Origin: Caulobacter sp. Root1455
GTDB lineage: Bacteria > Pseudomonadota > Alphaproteobacteria > Caulobacterales > Caulobacteraceae
Assembly (NCBI RefSeq): GCF_001426905.1
Contig: NZ_LMFQ01000012.1
Location: forward strand, 249,187-313,186
DNA length: 64,000 bases
Direction: 5' to 3'
In this document: one piece after another, positions 54,747 through 63,281 of the stretch
Layout of the letters: each line of letters starts with the position of its first letter
Numbering within the stretch: position 1 is the first letter of the stretch
Notes under the pieces: generated by a model
Database searches by the model: none
Seen by the model: the letters and a program-made list of their open reading frames with translations, nothing else
Told to the model about the DNA's origin: nothing
Made by a program: the position numbers and the translations under genes

Positions 54747-55895
54747 ATGGACAATGAAGGCATGAGGGAATCTCATCCTCGATCTTGGTCGAATGCTGAT
54801 TGGCGGCAGGCCAGGACGAACACGTCGCGCGCCGATCTGGCCGAGGACGGCCTGGTCTCCGGAACGTTTGACGAGCAGCGGTCGTTCGGAGCGGCGCGCG
54901 CGGCGCCCGTTTCCCTAGGCCATGCGACGCTGTGTGAAACCCGCGGTCCGCACGAGGTCTGGGCTCACACCGCCGGTCGCGATCTGGCGATCACCCAGCT
55001 GACGCCCGAGCCGTGCCGCGGCCACCTGCTTCGGGCCAGCCTGGGCGACATGGGTTTCGACGCCGGGGCGTTCGACGGCGACCTTCGCGTGCGCGGGATC
55101 ATGGCGCGCAAGGCCTTCAGCCTGGTTTCGGTGATGGAGCAGGAGGGCGTGCTCAACCAGTGGGGCCACCGGATCGAGGAAGGCGACATCATCGCCATCC
55201 CGCCGGGCGGAGAACTGGACGGGCGGTTCCAGGGCCACGTCGCCTACGCCGTCGTCACCGCGCCGTGGGGCCTGGTGATGCAGCGGGCCGAGGCGTTCGA
55301 ATGGCTGGCCGATCCGTGCTTCTGGACCGAGCCGGCCGTCTATTCGCCGCCGCCCGAGGCCAGGGCCGCCTGCAAGCGCGTGCTGCAGGGCTGCTCCAGC
55401 CTGCTGAGGGCCATGGGGGCCGGCATTCCGGCCAGCACCGTCGCCTTCCTGCGCAACGAACTGCTGGACGGCCTGTTGACGGCCCTGTCCGAGGTCAAGG
55501 GCGAGGGCGCGCGCCGGCAGGGCGCGCTGAACGCCGCCCGCATCGTTCGCGGCGCCGAGGACTTCCTGGAAAGCGGCGGCGCCCGGCAGGCCGTGCAGAT
55601 CGAGGACATCTGCCAGGCCCTGAACATCTCGCGCCGCACGCTCTACCGGGCCTTCCACGACCTGCTCGACGTCAGTCCCAAGGCCTATCTGCGGCTGAAG
55701 AACATGTCGGCGGCCCGGGCCCGGCTGCTGGACGCTGGCCGTCACCCGACCACGGTGACCCAGGTGGCGCTGGACCAGGGCTTCTGGGAGCTGGGGCGTT
55801 TCTCGGGGGCCTATCGGGCGATGTTCGGCGAGTCTCCGTCGGAGACCCTGCGCGGGGCCCAAGGCGCGGTGCAGGGCGACAGCCTTAGGCGTTGA
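54747..55895 (+). CDS. AraC-family regulator
   Basis: A 382-residue regulator. A long N-terminal region of unclear fold (GHLLRASLGDMGFDAGAF, VRGIMARKAFSLVSVMEQEG) is followed by a C-terminal AraC domain: ICQALNISRRTLYRAFHDLLDVSPKAYLRLKNMSAARARLLDA (split), VTQVALDQGFWELGRFSGAYRAMFGESPSETLR, the second HTH. ATG 54747 has AGGAGAGG nine bases upstream. It lies at the left edge of the polysaccharide region and has a palindrome upstream. Its target is unknown. Confidence 0.88.
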   Translation: MDNEGMRESHPRSWSNADWRQARTNTSRADLAEDGLVSGTFDEQRSFGAARAAPVSLGHATLCETRGPHEVWAHTAGRDLAITQLTPEPCRGHLLRASLGDMGFDAGAFDGDLRVRGIMARKAFSLVSVMEQEGVLNQWGHRIEEGDIIAIPPGGELDGRFQGHVAYAVVTAPWGLVMQRAEAFEWLADPCFWTEPAVYSPPPEARAACKRVLQGCSSLLRAMGAGIPASTVAFLRNELLDGLLTALSEVKGEGARRQGALNAARIVRGAEDFLESGGARQAVQIEDICQALNISRRTLYRAFHDLLDVSPKAYLRLKNMSAARARLLDAGRHPTTVTQVALDQGFWELGRFSGAYRAMFGESPSETLRGAQGAVQGDSLRR

Positions 55896-55999
55896 CAGCG
55901 ACCGCCGACGCCGCCGACGCTTGAGGCGAGCGCGCCAGGCGCTTCCATCCAGGGCGGCGTCCATGGCTTCGCGATTCATCCGTGCCCGGGCTCGGGTCC

Positions 56000-57073
56000 A
56001 TGTCCTCGCCGTCGAAGGCCAGGCTCGGCCCCGCGCCGCCTAGTTCGCCGCGCATGCGCAACCAACCGACCGCCGTGGTCCTGTACAACTGGCGCGGCCA
56101 GTGGCCGCTGCGCCGCTGGGAGCATCAGCGGATCTTCGCCTGGAAGACCTGTTTCCCCGGGCGGACGACGTTCCTGAACATCGGGTTTCCGTTCAATCCG
56201 ACCTGGATCACCCAGCTGGATCCGGATCTGGTGATGGTCGACGCGACGGCCCTGGCCGCGCGATACACGCGCGTCGGCCTGGGCGGCCTGCGGCGGGCGA
56301 TGGACGCCGTTCCGCCGCGCTCGCGCCGCGTGGCCGCGCCGCTCGACGAATTCCTCGGCCTTCAAGGCCTGCGCGATTACCTGGTCGAGGCGCGGATCGA
56401 CCTGCTGCTCACCGCGCTCGATCCGCCGCTGTGGGACAGCGTCTATCCGGTCGGGCAAAGGCCCTTCGCCCTGCGGCGCTTCCTGACCAGCTATATCGAT
56501 GACGGGCTGATGCGGCGGGCGTCCAGCGATCTGGCGCGGCGATCGATCGCCGTCAGCTACCGGGCCTGGGAGACGCCGGCCTGGCTGGGCGAGATGGGCC
56601 TGATCAAGCGCGAGGTCGGGCTGCGCGCGGCGGCCTGGGCCGCGGCGCGCGGCCATCGCGCCGACGTGGCGGTCGACGGTAAGCGCAAGCTGGTCGGCGA
56701 CGCCTGGATCCGCCTGCTGGGCGCCAGTCGGGCGGTCGTCGGGGTCGAGGGCGGCTCGTCGCGGGTCGACCCGGCGAACGGCCTGCCGCCGGAGACCGAG
56801 ATCCGCGCGATGTCGCCGCGCCACCTCGAGGCGGCGGCGACCCGGACGTTCCAGGTGCTGGTGGAGGGCGACTACAGCGGCGTCCTCGAGGCGGGGAGCC
56901 ACTACCAGCCGGTTCGCCGCGACCTGTCCGACATCGACGACGCCCTCGACCACAGCCGCGATCCGCGACGGGCCCAGGCCATGGTCGACCGCGCTCACGC
57001 CGAGATCGTGACTTCGGGCCGCTACAGCTGGCGGACGGTGGTGGCCGAGATCACCGATCAGGTGCTGGCGTGA
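56000..57073 (+). CDS. Glycosyltransferase (family-1 C-terminal type), paralogue A
   Basis: A 357-residue protein from ATG 56000; GTG 55982 and ATG 56054 are alternative starts, none with a strong ribosome site. The N-terminal half (VVLYNWRGQWPLRRWEHQRIFAWK) is divergent. The C-terminal half matches the convergent gene at 57242-58618: MSPRHLEAAATRTFQVLVEG against ISPRVFEAIALRTLVIAYSG, then DYSGVLEAGSHY against RYSGVLEPWRHY. This is the donor-binding part of Glyco_trans_1_2-type enzymes. Likely adds sugars to a surface polysaccharide; donor and acceptor unknown. Confidence 0.75.
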   Translation: MSSPSKARLGPAPPSSPRMRNQPTAVVLYNWRGQWPLRRWEHQRIFAWKTCFPGRTTFLNIGFPFNPTWITQLDPDLVMVDATALAARYTRVGLGGLRRAMDAVPPRSRRVAAPLDEFLGLQGLRDYLVEARIDLLLTALDPPLWDSVYPVGQRPFALRRFLTSYIDDGLMRRASSDLARRSIAVSYRAWETPAWLGEMGLIKREVGLRAAAWAAARGHRADVAVDGKRKLVGDAWIRLLGASRAVVGVEGGSSRVDPANGLPPETEIRAMSPRHLEAAATRTFQVLVEGDYSGVLEAGSHYQPVRRDLSDIDDALDHSRDPRRAQAMVDRAHAEIVTSGRYSWRTVVAEITDQVLA

Positions 57074-57234
57074 GGCGCGGGCGGGGCCTGCGGCTGTTCC
57101 TGCGGTTGCGCGATTGGGGCGCCTGGGCGGTGATCATCGTGGAGTCGCGCCTGCTCAAGGCCCCCGTGCTGAGGCGCCGGCTGGGCGCCATCGCGCGCCT
57201 GCCGTTCCTGCGGCGATGGATCGGCGTCGACTAA
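57070..57234 (+). CDS. Small basic protein coupled to the glycosyltransferase
   Basis: A 54-residue frame that starts with GTG at 57070, overlapping the previous stop by four bases (GTGA), and ends with TAA. It is Arg/Leu-rich: RRGRGLRLFLRLRDWGAWAV then IIVESRLLKAPVLRRRLGAI and LPFLRRWIGVD. The coupling and composition look like a real short gene or a split-off tail of the enzyme; the paralogue B also ends in an Arg/Leu-rich tail (LARAAVRRLGLESLARRLLRR). Unknown function. Confidence 0.5.
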   Translation: MRRGRGLRLFLRLRDWGAWAVIIVESRLLKAPVLRRRLGAIARLPFLRRWIGVD

Positions 57235-57241
57235 CTCGACG

Positions 57242-58618
57242 TCACCGCCGCAGCAGGCGGCGCGCGAGGCTCTCGAGTCCCAGGCGGCGGACAGCCGCCC
57301 GCGCCAGCCGCCAGGCCAGGCGCGGGCGTCGCATTTCGTGGGGATTGTCGATCGCGAAGAATGGGAAGGCGGCGCGGAACTTGGCGTCGATGCGGTCGTT
57401 GGTCACCCCGCGCGGTCGGTCCGCGGCGATCTCGGCGATCCGCCGGTCGAACAGGTCGATCATCGACCCGTAGCCGTAGGCGGGATTGAGGGCGATCTCG
57501 GCATAGGCGTTGGTGATGATCTCGGCGACCCGCTCGGGGTCGCGCAGCACCGCCGCCACCTGCGCCATGTTGCCGTGGTCCTTGTCGAGCGGCACATAGT
57601 GCCGCCACGGCTCCAGCACGCCCGAATAGCGCCCGGAATAGGCGATCACCAGGGTGCGCAGGGCGATGGCCTCGAAGACCCGGGGCGAGATCTGGGCGAT
57701 GTCGATCTGGTCCTCGTGATCGGCGAAGAACCGATCGCGCAGCATCTCGTAGGAGGCCTTCCTGGACAGAGCCGGGATCGGGTGGGGGCGCTCGACCAGG
57801 GCGGCGAAGCTTTCGGTGCGGGCGGCCACCGCGCCGTCGAAGTCAAAGACGCTGGCCCCGCTCTCGACGGCCAGCACGGCCTGGCAGTTGCGGATGAAAT
57901 TCACCCAGTCGCGGCCGTAGAGCCGGCTGCGTTCCGACCAGGCGATATCGGTCGAAATGCCGAACCGCCGGGCGTCGCGCTTGAACAGCTTGCCGATGCG
58001 GATCTTTTCGCGGCCCAGCTCGCCATGCCAGGCCGGATAGGTCCGGCCGCGATAGCCGACCATGGTCTTGCGGCTCGCCAGCGGAACGGGCGGGTAGTGC
58101 GTCAGCGTCTGGGGCACGTAGCCGGTCAGGACCTGCTGAGTGCGCAACCGGCCGGACTTGCCGTAGATCCGATCGGCCTCCGCCGGTCCCAGGCAGGTGA
58201 AGACCAGGTCCACGCCGCAGGCCTCCAGCGCCTCGAGGGTGGCGTTCACGAAGCGGTATTCGTCCTGGATGAACACCGCCTTGGCGCCGCGGAAGGCGGC
58301 CAGGGCGCGACGCGATCGCGGGCCCACGAAGGCCTCGATCGCCAGGAACAGCGAATAGTGGATCACGACCGCGTCGAAGGCGTCCAGCTTCACGCCGTCG
58401 AAGATCTCGCCGACCCGCGACAGCACGCGAATCTCATGGCGCGAATAGCCGGCGAAGGCGTTGATGTGGTCGCAGACCGTGGCCGCGTTGGCCGGGTCGT
58501 AGTTGCAGGCCAGCAGGATGCGCAGCGGCCGCGCCCTCTCCGCCGACGGGACCGTTTCGTCCGGCGATACGTCGTGGCTCGGCAGGGGCGGTCGCGGCCG
58601 GTCGTGGCTGTCCTTCAT
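57242..58618 (-). CDS. Glycosyltransferase (family-1 C-terminal type), paralogue B
   Basis: A 458-residue glycosyltransferase. The N-terminal Rossmann part shows RILLACNYDPANAATVCDHINAFAG and AVVIHYSLFLA; the C-terminal donor domain has ISPRVFEAIALRTLVIAYSG and RYSGVLEPWRHYVPLDKDHGN with VAEIITNAYAEIALNPAYGYGSM. Complete and apparently functional. ATG 58618 overlaps the stop of the wecB/wbpI-like remnant (ATGA). It converges on paralogue A. Confidence 0.85.
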   Translation of the reverse strand: MKDSHDRPRPPLPSHDVSPDETVPSAERARPLRILLACNYDPANAATVCDHINAFAGYSRHEIRVLSRVGEIFDGVKLDAFDAVVIHYSLFLAIEAFVGPRSRRALAAFRGAKAVFIQDEYRFVNATLEALEACGVDLVFTCLGPAEADRIYGKSGRLRTQQVLTGYVPQTLTHYPPVPLASRKTMVGYRGRTYPAWHGELGREKIRIGKLFKRDARRFGISTDIAWSERSRLYGRDWVNFIRNCQAVLAVESGASVFDFDGAVAARTESFAALVERPHPIPALSRKASYEMLRDRFFADHEDQIDIAQISPRVFEAIALRTLVIAYSGRYSGVLEPWRHYVPLDKDHGNMAQVAAVLRDPERVAEIITNAYAEIALNPAYGYGSMIDLFDRRIAEIAADRPRGVTNDRIDAKFRAAFPFFAIDNPHEMRRPRLAWRLARAAVRRLGLESLARRLLRR

Positions 58619-59157
58619 GAGCGGGCTCCGGTCATCGCGCGCGGCGCGGCGAAGTCCTCATCGCGACCTTGGACGACAAATCGGGCGATCGTCGCGACGA
58701 TCTGTTCGGCGGCGTCGCCCGCGCCATAGTCATCGATCTCACGCCGAGGCCGGTCGTCGTTCACGGTCCACAGCCGGTTCCACCCCGCGTTCACCGTCTC
58801 GCTCCATTCGGTGTCGTCGCGCAGGGTGACACAGGGCTTGCGATGAAAATAGGCTTCCTTCCGCAGGCCGCCGGAATCGGTGAGCGCCAGCGCGCAGTCG
58901 GCCAGCGGCCGCTGCATGTCGATCGGACCCAGCGGCCGTGCGAACAGCCGTGAACACCCAGGTTCTTGGCGGGTTCGGGCAGGTCCAGTTCGCGGAAGGA
59001 GCTGTCGGACAGGGCCGCGTCGTGATGCTGGTCGGTATGGACCATCACCTCGGTCAGGTCCGGCGCGCGCGATCGCGCGACTGACCGGCATGGCCTTGAC
59101 GAACCGCGGCCGGGCGCCGACCACGGTCAGCAGGCGGCCTATCCCACCGGTTGTCAC
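58615..59157 (-). pseudogene. Remnant of UDP-GlcNAc 2-epimerase (WbpI/WecB-like), middle missing
   Basis: The frame starts with GTG 59157 and reads LLTVVGARPRFVKAMPVSRAIARAG, the standard 2-epimerase N-terminus. Another frame next reads VHTDQHHDAALSDSSFRELDLPEPAKNLGVHG (positions about 59045-58950). The original frame then resumes at LGPIDMQRPLADCALALTDSGG, then KEAYFHRKPCVTLRDDTEW, the C-terminal third. Roughly 200 residues in the middle are absent and frames shift twice; full-length enzymes have about 370 residues. The start overlaps the epimerase stop (GTGA) and the stop overlaps the glycosyltransferase start. Confidence 0.85.
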
Positions 59158-60074
59158 GCCGGCTGTCCCGACTGGATCTGTGCCAGGCGAGCGCGCACCC
59201 GCGTCACGACGCGGTCCAGACCCTCGTCCAGCGACACCTTGGGCGTCACGCCAAGCAGGTTGCGCATGCGGTCCAGACTGGGCTGCTTGGCGGCGGTCAT
59301 CCGGGCGGGCAGATCGCGGAGGGCGATCAGCGACGGCGAGGCGTCCAACCGGGTCCGTAAGCCCTCGGCCAGGGCCTCGATCGGCGTCACGTCCGGATGG
59401 CCGATATTGATCACCGCGTGCTCCTCGATCCCGGCGGCCGCCTCGATGGCGCGCACGGCGTCGGAGATGTGCAGCCAGCTCCGGGCGCCGCCGCGATGCA
59501 CCTCGATCGGACGTCCGCGCGCCAGGTCGTGGGCGAAGCGGATCATCGCCGAGCGGTGGTCGCCGAAGTCCTCGTTCTCGTCATAGATCATGAACGGCCG
59601 CAGGGTGACCGCGCGCAGGCCGTGCTGGGCGACCTCGTAGTCGACCAGTTGCTCGCCCAGGAGCTTGGTCAGGCCGTAGCGGTTGTTGGGCCGGGGGACG
59701 GTGGCGGCCTCGTCCATCGGCCCGTCGGTGGGGCCGTAGACTTCCGAGGTCGAGAAATAGACCAGCTTGGCGTCGGCGGCCTGGGCCAGCAGCACCACGT
59801 TGTTCAGCCCGCCCAGATTGGTGCTGACCGCCAGGCTGGAGGCCTGTTCGCAGGTCACCCGGCTGACCACGGCGGCCAGGGCGAAGATCACGTCCGGCTT
59901 CCAGCGCAGGGTCGGCATCAGGTCGGCCGGCTGGTTGATGTCGACCTGCAGATAGTCCTTGCGCCAGCCGGGCTTGATGTCGGCGCACAGCACCTCCCAG
60001 CCCTGGGCGCGCAGGTGCGCCGCCAGGGGCTTGCCGATATTGCCTTCCGATCCGATGACCAGGGCCCGCTTCAT
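59154..60074 (-). CDS. NAD-dependent sugar epimerase/dehydratase
   Basis: A 306-residue extended SDR, complete. It has VIGSEGNIGKPLAAHL (GxxGxxG), FALAAVVSRVTCEQASSLAV, FSTSEVYGPTDGPM (catalytic Ser-Thr) and RYGLTKLLGEQL (Tyr-x-x-x-Lys). The C-terminal half has RSWLHISDAVRAIEAAA and INIGHPDV. It acts on an NDP-sugar, likely of the surface polysaccharide. It is the only intact sugar-nucleotide gene in the cluster. ATG 60074 overlaps the stop of the upstream remnant (ATGA). Confidence 0.9.
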   Translation of the reverse strand: MKRALVIGSEGNIGKPLAAHLRAQGWEVLCADIKPGWRKDYLQVDINQPADLMPTLRWKPDVIFALAAVVSRVTCEQASSLAVSTNLGGLNNVVLLAQAADAKLVYFSTSEVYGPTDGPMDEAATVPRPNNRYGLTKLLGEQLVDYEVAQHGLRAVTLRPFMIYDENEDFGDHRSAMIRFAHDLARGRPIEVHRGGARSWLHISDAVRAIEAAAGIEEHAVINIGHPDVTPIEALAEGLRTRLDASPSLIALRDLPARMTAAKQPSLDRMRNLLGVTPKVSLDEGLDRVVTRVRARLAQIQSGQPA

Positions 60075-60289
60075 CCGACGCTCGCTGACTGTTCTTCACT
60101 TTGGTCGTCTTTGGGGGCCTCGCCGAAGCCCGACGGGTTGATCGTCCGCCGCAGACCCTCGGCGCGCTCGGCGTAGCGGTCGCCGATGCGGGGGCAGGCC
60201 ATGTCCTGGCCCAGCACCGCGCCCGGCTCGACCGCCGCCGAGGGGCGGACCCAGGCGGCTGAACGGTCCGATGACGACGCGGCGCTCAT
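60071..60289 (-). pseudogene. Remnant of a WbpD/WlbB-like acetyltransferase, middle missing
   Basis: 72 residues remain. The N-terminus VRPSAAVEPGAVLGQDM is the start of a left-handed beta-helix acyltransferase. It is followed directly by ACPRIGDRYAERAEGLRR, matching the C-terminal tail of WbpD/WlbB-type enzymes. All the hexapeptide repeats are gone. The ATG overlaps the upstream stop by four bases and the stop overlaps the epimerase start. Confidence 0.65.
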
Positions 60290-60507
60290 CTCAGGCCTTC
60301 ACAATCTTTCCGGGCCTCATCCAGGTCGAAGCCGATCACCCGAAAGCCGGCCGGGCAAACGGCGTCCGAGATCGCAAGACCGACATAGCCCATGCCGACC
60401 AAGCCGATCACGGCTTCAGGCTGCGGGATCTTTCGGGTGAGGATTTGAAAGTTCGACGTCTGACCGTCGTCGCCACGCAATGGAAACGCCGGAACGTGGA
60501 CGTTCAT
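60286..60507 (-). pseudogene. Remnant of a UDP-sugar 6-dehydrogenase (WbpA/WecC-like), N-terminus only
   Basis: 73 residues. LTRKIPQPEAVIGLVGMGYVG then LAISDAVCPAGFRVIGFDLDEA is the N-terminal Rossmann start of nucleotide-sugar dehydrogenases. It then ends abruptly at KDCEGLR; the catalytic Cys domain and C-terminal domain are missing. Its stop overlaps the start of the acetyltransferase remnant (ATGA). Confidence 0.75.
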
Positions 60508-60735
60508 TGGCCCCTCGCGCGGCGGGCGTTCTTGTTTGAGTTCAATGCGCCCCTCGACATGGCGGGATGGTACGCGTTGGTCGGCTTCGCGAAAAGGGTG
60601 TTTGTCTCGGGTATATTTGCCGTTCTCTGCGCGACGTTCGCCCTATTCTTGCCGATAAAGATCATATCTACTTTCTAGTCGGAAGTGTTCGAACGGTGTT
60701 ATGTGAGGTCTCGCAAGATGATCGCTGCGATCCGA

Positions 60736-61212
60736 CTAGGTCCGAAGCTGATCGGAGCAACGGTTCAACTGGAATTGAACCCGTTCCAGCACCCGCTGCG
60801 CGCGAACGCCTTCTTCAATACCCGTAAAGGGGGCGTCTCTGGTCTGGCGGCATCGGATGAAATGGCGGGTTTCTCTGGTCAAAGGCGGTTCGGCGAGCAG
60901 ATCGACGAAGCGCGGTTCGCTTCCCGCGGCGACCGGCCCGGTCTCGGTCGGGGGGGCACGGCCTGGTCGCGCCGCATCAGTTTTTCCGGTCAGGGTCTCG
61001 GCCTCGGCCGGCGCGGCGATGATAATCGCGTCCAGGCCAGCGTCGTCCAGGGCCTGGGCCAGGGGGAGGGCGGGAACGCTCCAGGCCGCGGCCTCGCGCG
61101 CGGCGGCGGCCGCGTCGGTGTCGATCACCGCGCCCAGCACGCCAAGCTCCGCGCAGGTCCGGATCAGGTTCCGCCCCCAGGCGCCGCAGCCGACCACGGC
61201 GATCCGGGTCAA
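60736..61212 (-). pseudogene. Remnant of a Gfo/Idh oxidoreductase (WbpB/WlbA-like), middle missing
   Basis: Starts with TTG 61212, which overlaps the GNAT stop by four bases. N-terminal Rossmann: RIAVVGCGAWGRNLIRTCAE, then VIDTD and ALDDAGLDAIIIAAPAEAE. After a Pro/Gly-rich join (about residue 90) the frame reads FVDLLAEPPLTRETRHFIRC, then TRDAPFTGIEEGVRAQRVLE, the C-terminal end of this family. The conserved EKP region and the body of the substrate domain are absent. The frame is open, so a short protein might still be made. Confidence 0.75.
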
Positions 61213-61745
61213 GCCGCGCTCCCTGGCGTCGAGGACGGGGCGGGCCAACGCAGGGTCAGGTGGGTGTCGTTCGCCGCCGTCATGACGAAGCCCAGCCGGT
61301 GATAGAGCCGCTGGGCCGAGAGGTTGTCGCTGGCCACCTGCAGCATCACCGGCGTTCCGACGGCGGCGGCCTCGTCCATCAGCGCCCGCAGGATCGCCCC
61401 GCCGATCCCCTGGCCGCGCTGCTCGGGGACCACGGCGATGTCGACTACGCGCAGGCCATCGGTCCCGCGATCGGTGGCCAGCCGCCCGACGGGCGCCGCG
61501 TCGATCGTGACGATCTCGAGCCGGGCCTGGGGATAGGCGGCGCGATAGCCCTGGGTCTGGGCGTGGAACTGCTGCTCCATGATCTTGGTCAGCATCTCGG
61601 CGGGCAGGGGGATCTGGTCCCAGCCCGGACCGCGCGAGGCGCGGAACAGCGCCAGGCGGAAGGGCGCGTCGGCCTCGACCTCGGGGCGCAGGGCGAAGGA
61701 TGGCGATGCGACGGGCTCTTCCCGTTCAGGTGGAGAGGTCGTCAT
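61209..61745 (-). CDS. GNAT-family N-acetyltransferase next to the tail-collar cluster
   Basis: A 178-residue acetyltransferase with VVDIAVVPEQRGQGIGGAIL (Q-R-G-Q-G-I-G, the acetyl-CoA loop) near residue 105 and the end NLSAQRLYHRLGF. It starts at ATG 61745, divergent from the DUF6916 gene (35-base gap), and its stop overlaps the TTG start of the oxidoreductase remnant. GNAT genes of this type commonly accompany tail-collar trios. Confidence 0.87.
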   Translation of the reverse strand: MTTSPPEREEPVASPSFALRPEVEADAPFRLALFRASRGPGWDQIPLPAEMLTKIMEQQFHAQTQGYRAAYPQARLEIVTIDAAPVGRLATDRGTDGLRVVDIAVVPEQRGQGIGGAILRALMDEAAAVGTPVMLQVASDNLSAQRLYHRLGFVMTAANDTHLTLRWPAPSSTPGSAA

Positions 61746-61780
61746 AATGGCCGTGCTTCGATTCTGACCCGGGGAACATC

Positions 61781-62086
61781 ATGGCCGCCGAATTCGTCGT
61801 CCCGACCGCCGACTCCTTCACCCCGCACGTGGGCGCGTCGTTCCGGGTCGAAGGCGGCGGTCAAGTCCTGTCGCTGAACGAGATCGAGCTGTTCAAGCCC
61901 GAGCCGGGGCACGGGCGACCGGACTTCCAGCCCTTCGTGCTGATCTTCAGCGGCCCCCCCGGCGATGTGCTCGCCGAGGGAATGCACACGATGAAGGTCG
62001 AGGACGGAACCGCCTACGACCTGTACCTGATCCCGATCCACACGCCCGAGCCCGGGCGGCAGAACTATCAGGCGCTGTTCAACTGA
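61781..62086 (+). CDS. DUF6916-like protein
   Basis: A 101-residue protein. The sequence FVVPTADSFTPHVGASFRVE, LSLNEIELF and FVLIFSGPPGDVLAEGMHTM is the DUF6916 pattern found beside tail-collar proteins. ATG 61781 follows GGGGAACATC. It reads toward the tail-collar genes, whose stop at 62112 is 25 bases away. No signal peptide. Function unknown; it may be a chaperone or partner of the collar proteins. Confidence 0.75.
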   Translation: MAAEFVVPTADSFTPHVGASFRVEGGGQVLSLNEIELFKPEPGHGRPDFQPFVLIFSGPPGDVLAEGMHTMKVEDGTAYDLYLIPIHTPEPGRQNYQALFN

Positions 62087-62111
62087 CGCCACGCCACAAA
62101 ATCCGGACGGC

Positions 62112-62657
62112 CTAGTTCCGCGACGGGAAGATCCCCGCCAGGGCGATGCAGATGTTCACCGTCAGGAACGGCTGGCGGTTTTCGTGCGGCTGGCTGCCGC
62201 CCGCCGTCCCAAGGGCCTGGGGCGCCATGGGCGCGGTGGGCGTCACCACGGTGCTGTACATGTTGTAGACCGGAGCGGTGCCTTCGCTGGCGCTGCTGCC
62301 CGTCTGTCCGAAACTGTTGCCCGCCGCCGCCGTGCTGAGGTTGCTGGAGCCGGCCTTGGTGGCGTCCACCTTCAGGAAGTGGACGTGGCTCGGGATCTCG
62401 GTCTGGAGCAGGGTGTGGGCGTACTCGCCGGTGATCGCGCCCAACGGATAGCTCGAGCTGACGCCTCCCAGGGCCAGGGTCCGCAGGTCAGGCAGGGCGA
62501 ACGTCGTGACGCCGTTGCCGCCGTAGGTGGTGCCCAGCAACGAGAACAGCGCCTGGTTCTGGGAGATGGCCATGAGTTGACCGTTGCACTGGGCCCAGTG
62601 CTTCGGCGGGAAGTTGAACCCCATGATCCGGATTTCGCCCATATACTGCTGAGACAT
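62112..62657 (-). CDS. Phage-tail-collar (microcystin-dependent) protein, third copy
   Basis: A 181-residue tail-collar domain protein: GEIRIMGFNFPPKHWAQCNG at the N-terminus, LFSLLGTTYGGNGVTTFALP in the middle, EIPSHVHFL, and GGSQPHENRQPFLTVNICIALAGIFPSRN (split) at the end. It has no phage baseplate neighbours. Last gene in the trio. The family is implicated in surface or cell-cell contact roles in some bacteria, but no function is established. Confidence 0.9.
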   Translation of the reverse strand: MSQQYMGEIRIMGFNFPPKHWAQCNGQLMAISQNQALFSLLGTTYGGNGVTTFALPDLRTLALGGVSSSYPLGAITGEYAHTLLQTEIPSHVHFLKVDATKAGSSNLSTAAAGNSFGQTGSSASEGTAPVYNMYSTVVTPTAPMAPQALGTAGGSQPHENRQPFLTVNICIALAGIFPSRN

Positions 62658-62690
62658 GTGACTTGCTCCTCGTATTCGTCGCGATCGCGA

Positions 62691-63245
62691 TCAGTTGCGG
62701 GCGGGGAAGGCGCCCTGCAGGGCGATGCAGTAGTTCAGGAACAGCGTCGGCATCATGTTGTTGTGAGGTTGGCCGCCGCCCGTCTGGGTGATGGTCTGGG
62801 GCGGAAGCTGCGTGGCCGGCGTGGTGACGGTGCTGAAGAACAGGCCCTGGGTGTTCTTCGAGAAGTTGCCGGTGAACGCCTTGGCCGGCTGGTTGCCGGC
62901 CGAGGTCGAGACGGTCCCGACCGCCGTGGTCACCACCGGCGAGTGGCTGTGTGCGGCCATCTCGGGGGTCAGGATCGTCACGGTCTGCGAACCGCCGGTC
63001 TGGCCCAGATCGTAGACTTGCAGGCCGGGCCCGGGCTGGGCGCGGCCGATATGGAGCGGGATGTTGCCCATCAGGTTGGGCAGGCCGAAGTTGCTGGTGC
63101 CGTTGCCGCCATAGGTGGTGCCCAGAAGCGAGAACAACGCGGTGTTCTGCTGGATCGGCATGATCTGGCCGTTGCACTGAGCCCAGCCCCTCGGGGCGAA
63201 AGGGAAACTGAAAATGCGGATTTCCGCGAGATATTGATCACTCAT
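62691..63245 (-). CDS. Phage-tail-collar (microcystin-dependent) protein, second copy
   Basis: A 184-residue tail-collar protein: AEIRIFSFPFAPRGWAQCNG, LFSLLGTTYGGNGTSNFGLP, EMAAHSHSP and GGGQPHNNMMPTLFLNYCIA, ending GAFPARN. It follows the first copy after 36 bases and precedes the third by 33 bases, so one transcript is likely. The three share the core but diverge in the variable middle (about residues 85-150). Confidence 0.9.
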   Translation of the reverse strand: MSDQYLAEIRIFSFPFAPRGWAQCNGQIMPIQQNTALFSLLGTTYGGNGTSNFGLPNLMGNIPLHIGRAQPGPGLQVYDLGQTGGSQTVTILTPEMAAHSHSPVVTTAVGTVSTSAGNQPAKAFTGNFSKNTQGLFFSTVTTPATQLPPQTITQTGGGQPHNNMMPTLFLNYCIALQGAFPARN

Positions 63246-63281
63246 CTCTTTGAGTCTCCAAAAGATCTTCTGGCGGAAAGG

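Noticed and set aside
60271..60678. Plus-strand gene with a hydrophobic C-terminus
   Set aside because: It lies opposite the dehydrogenase remnant and has no ribosome site or family; the apparent membrane segment comes from a promoter-like, AT-richer gap.
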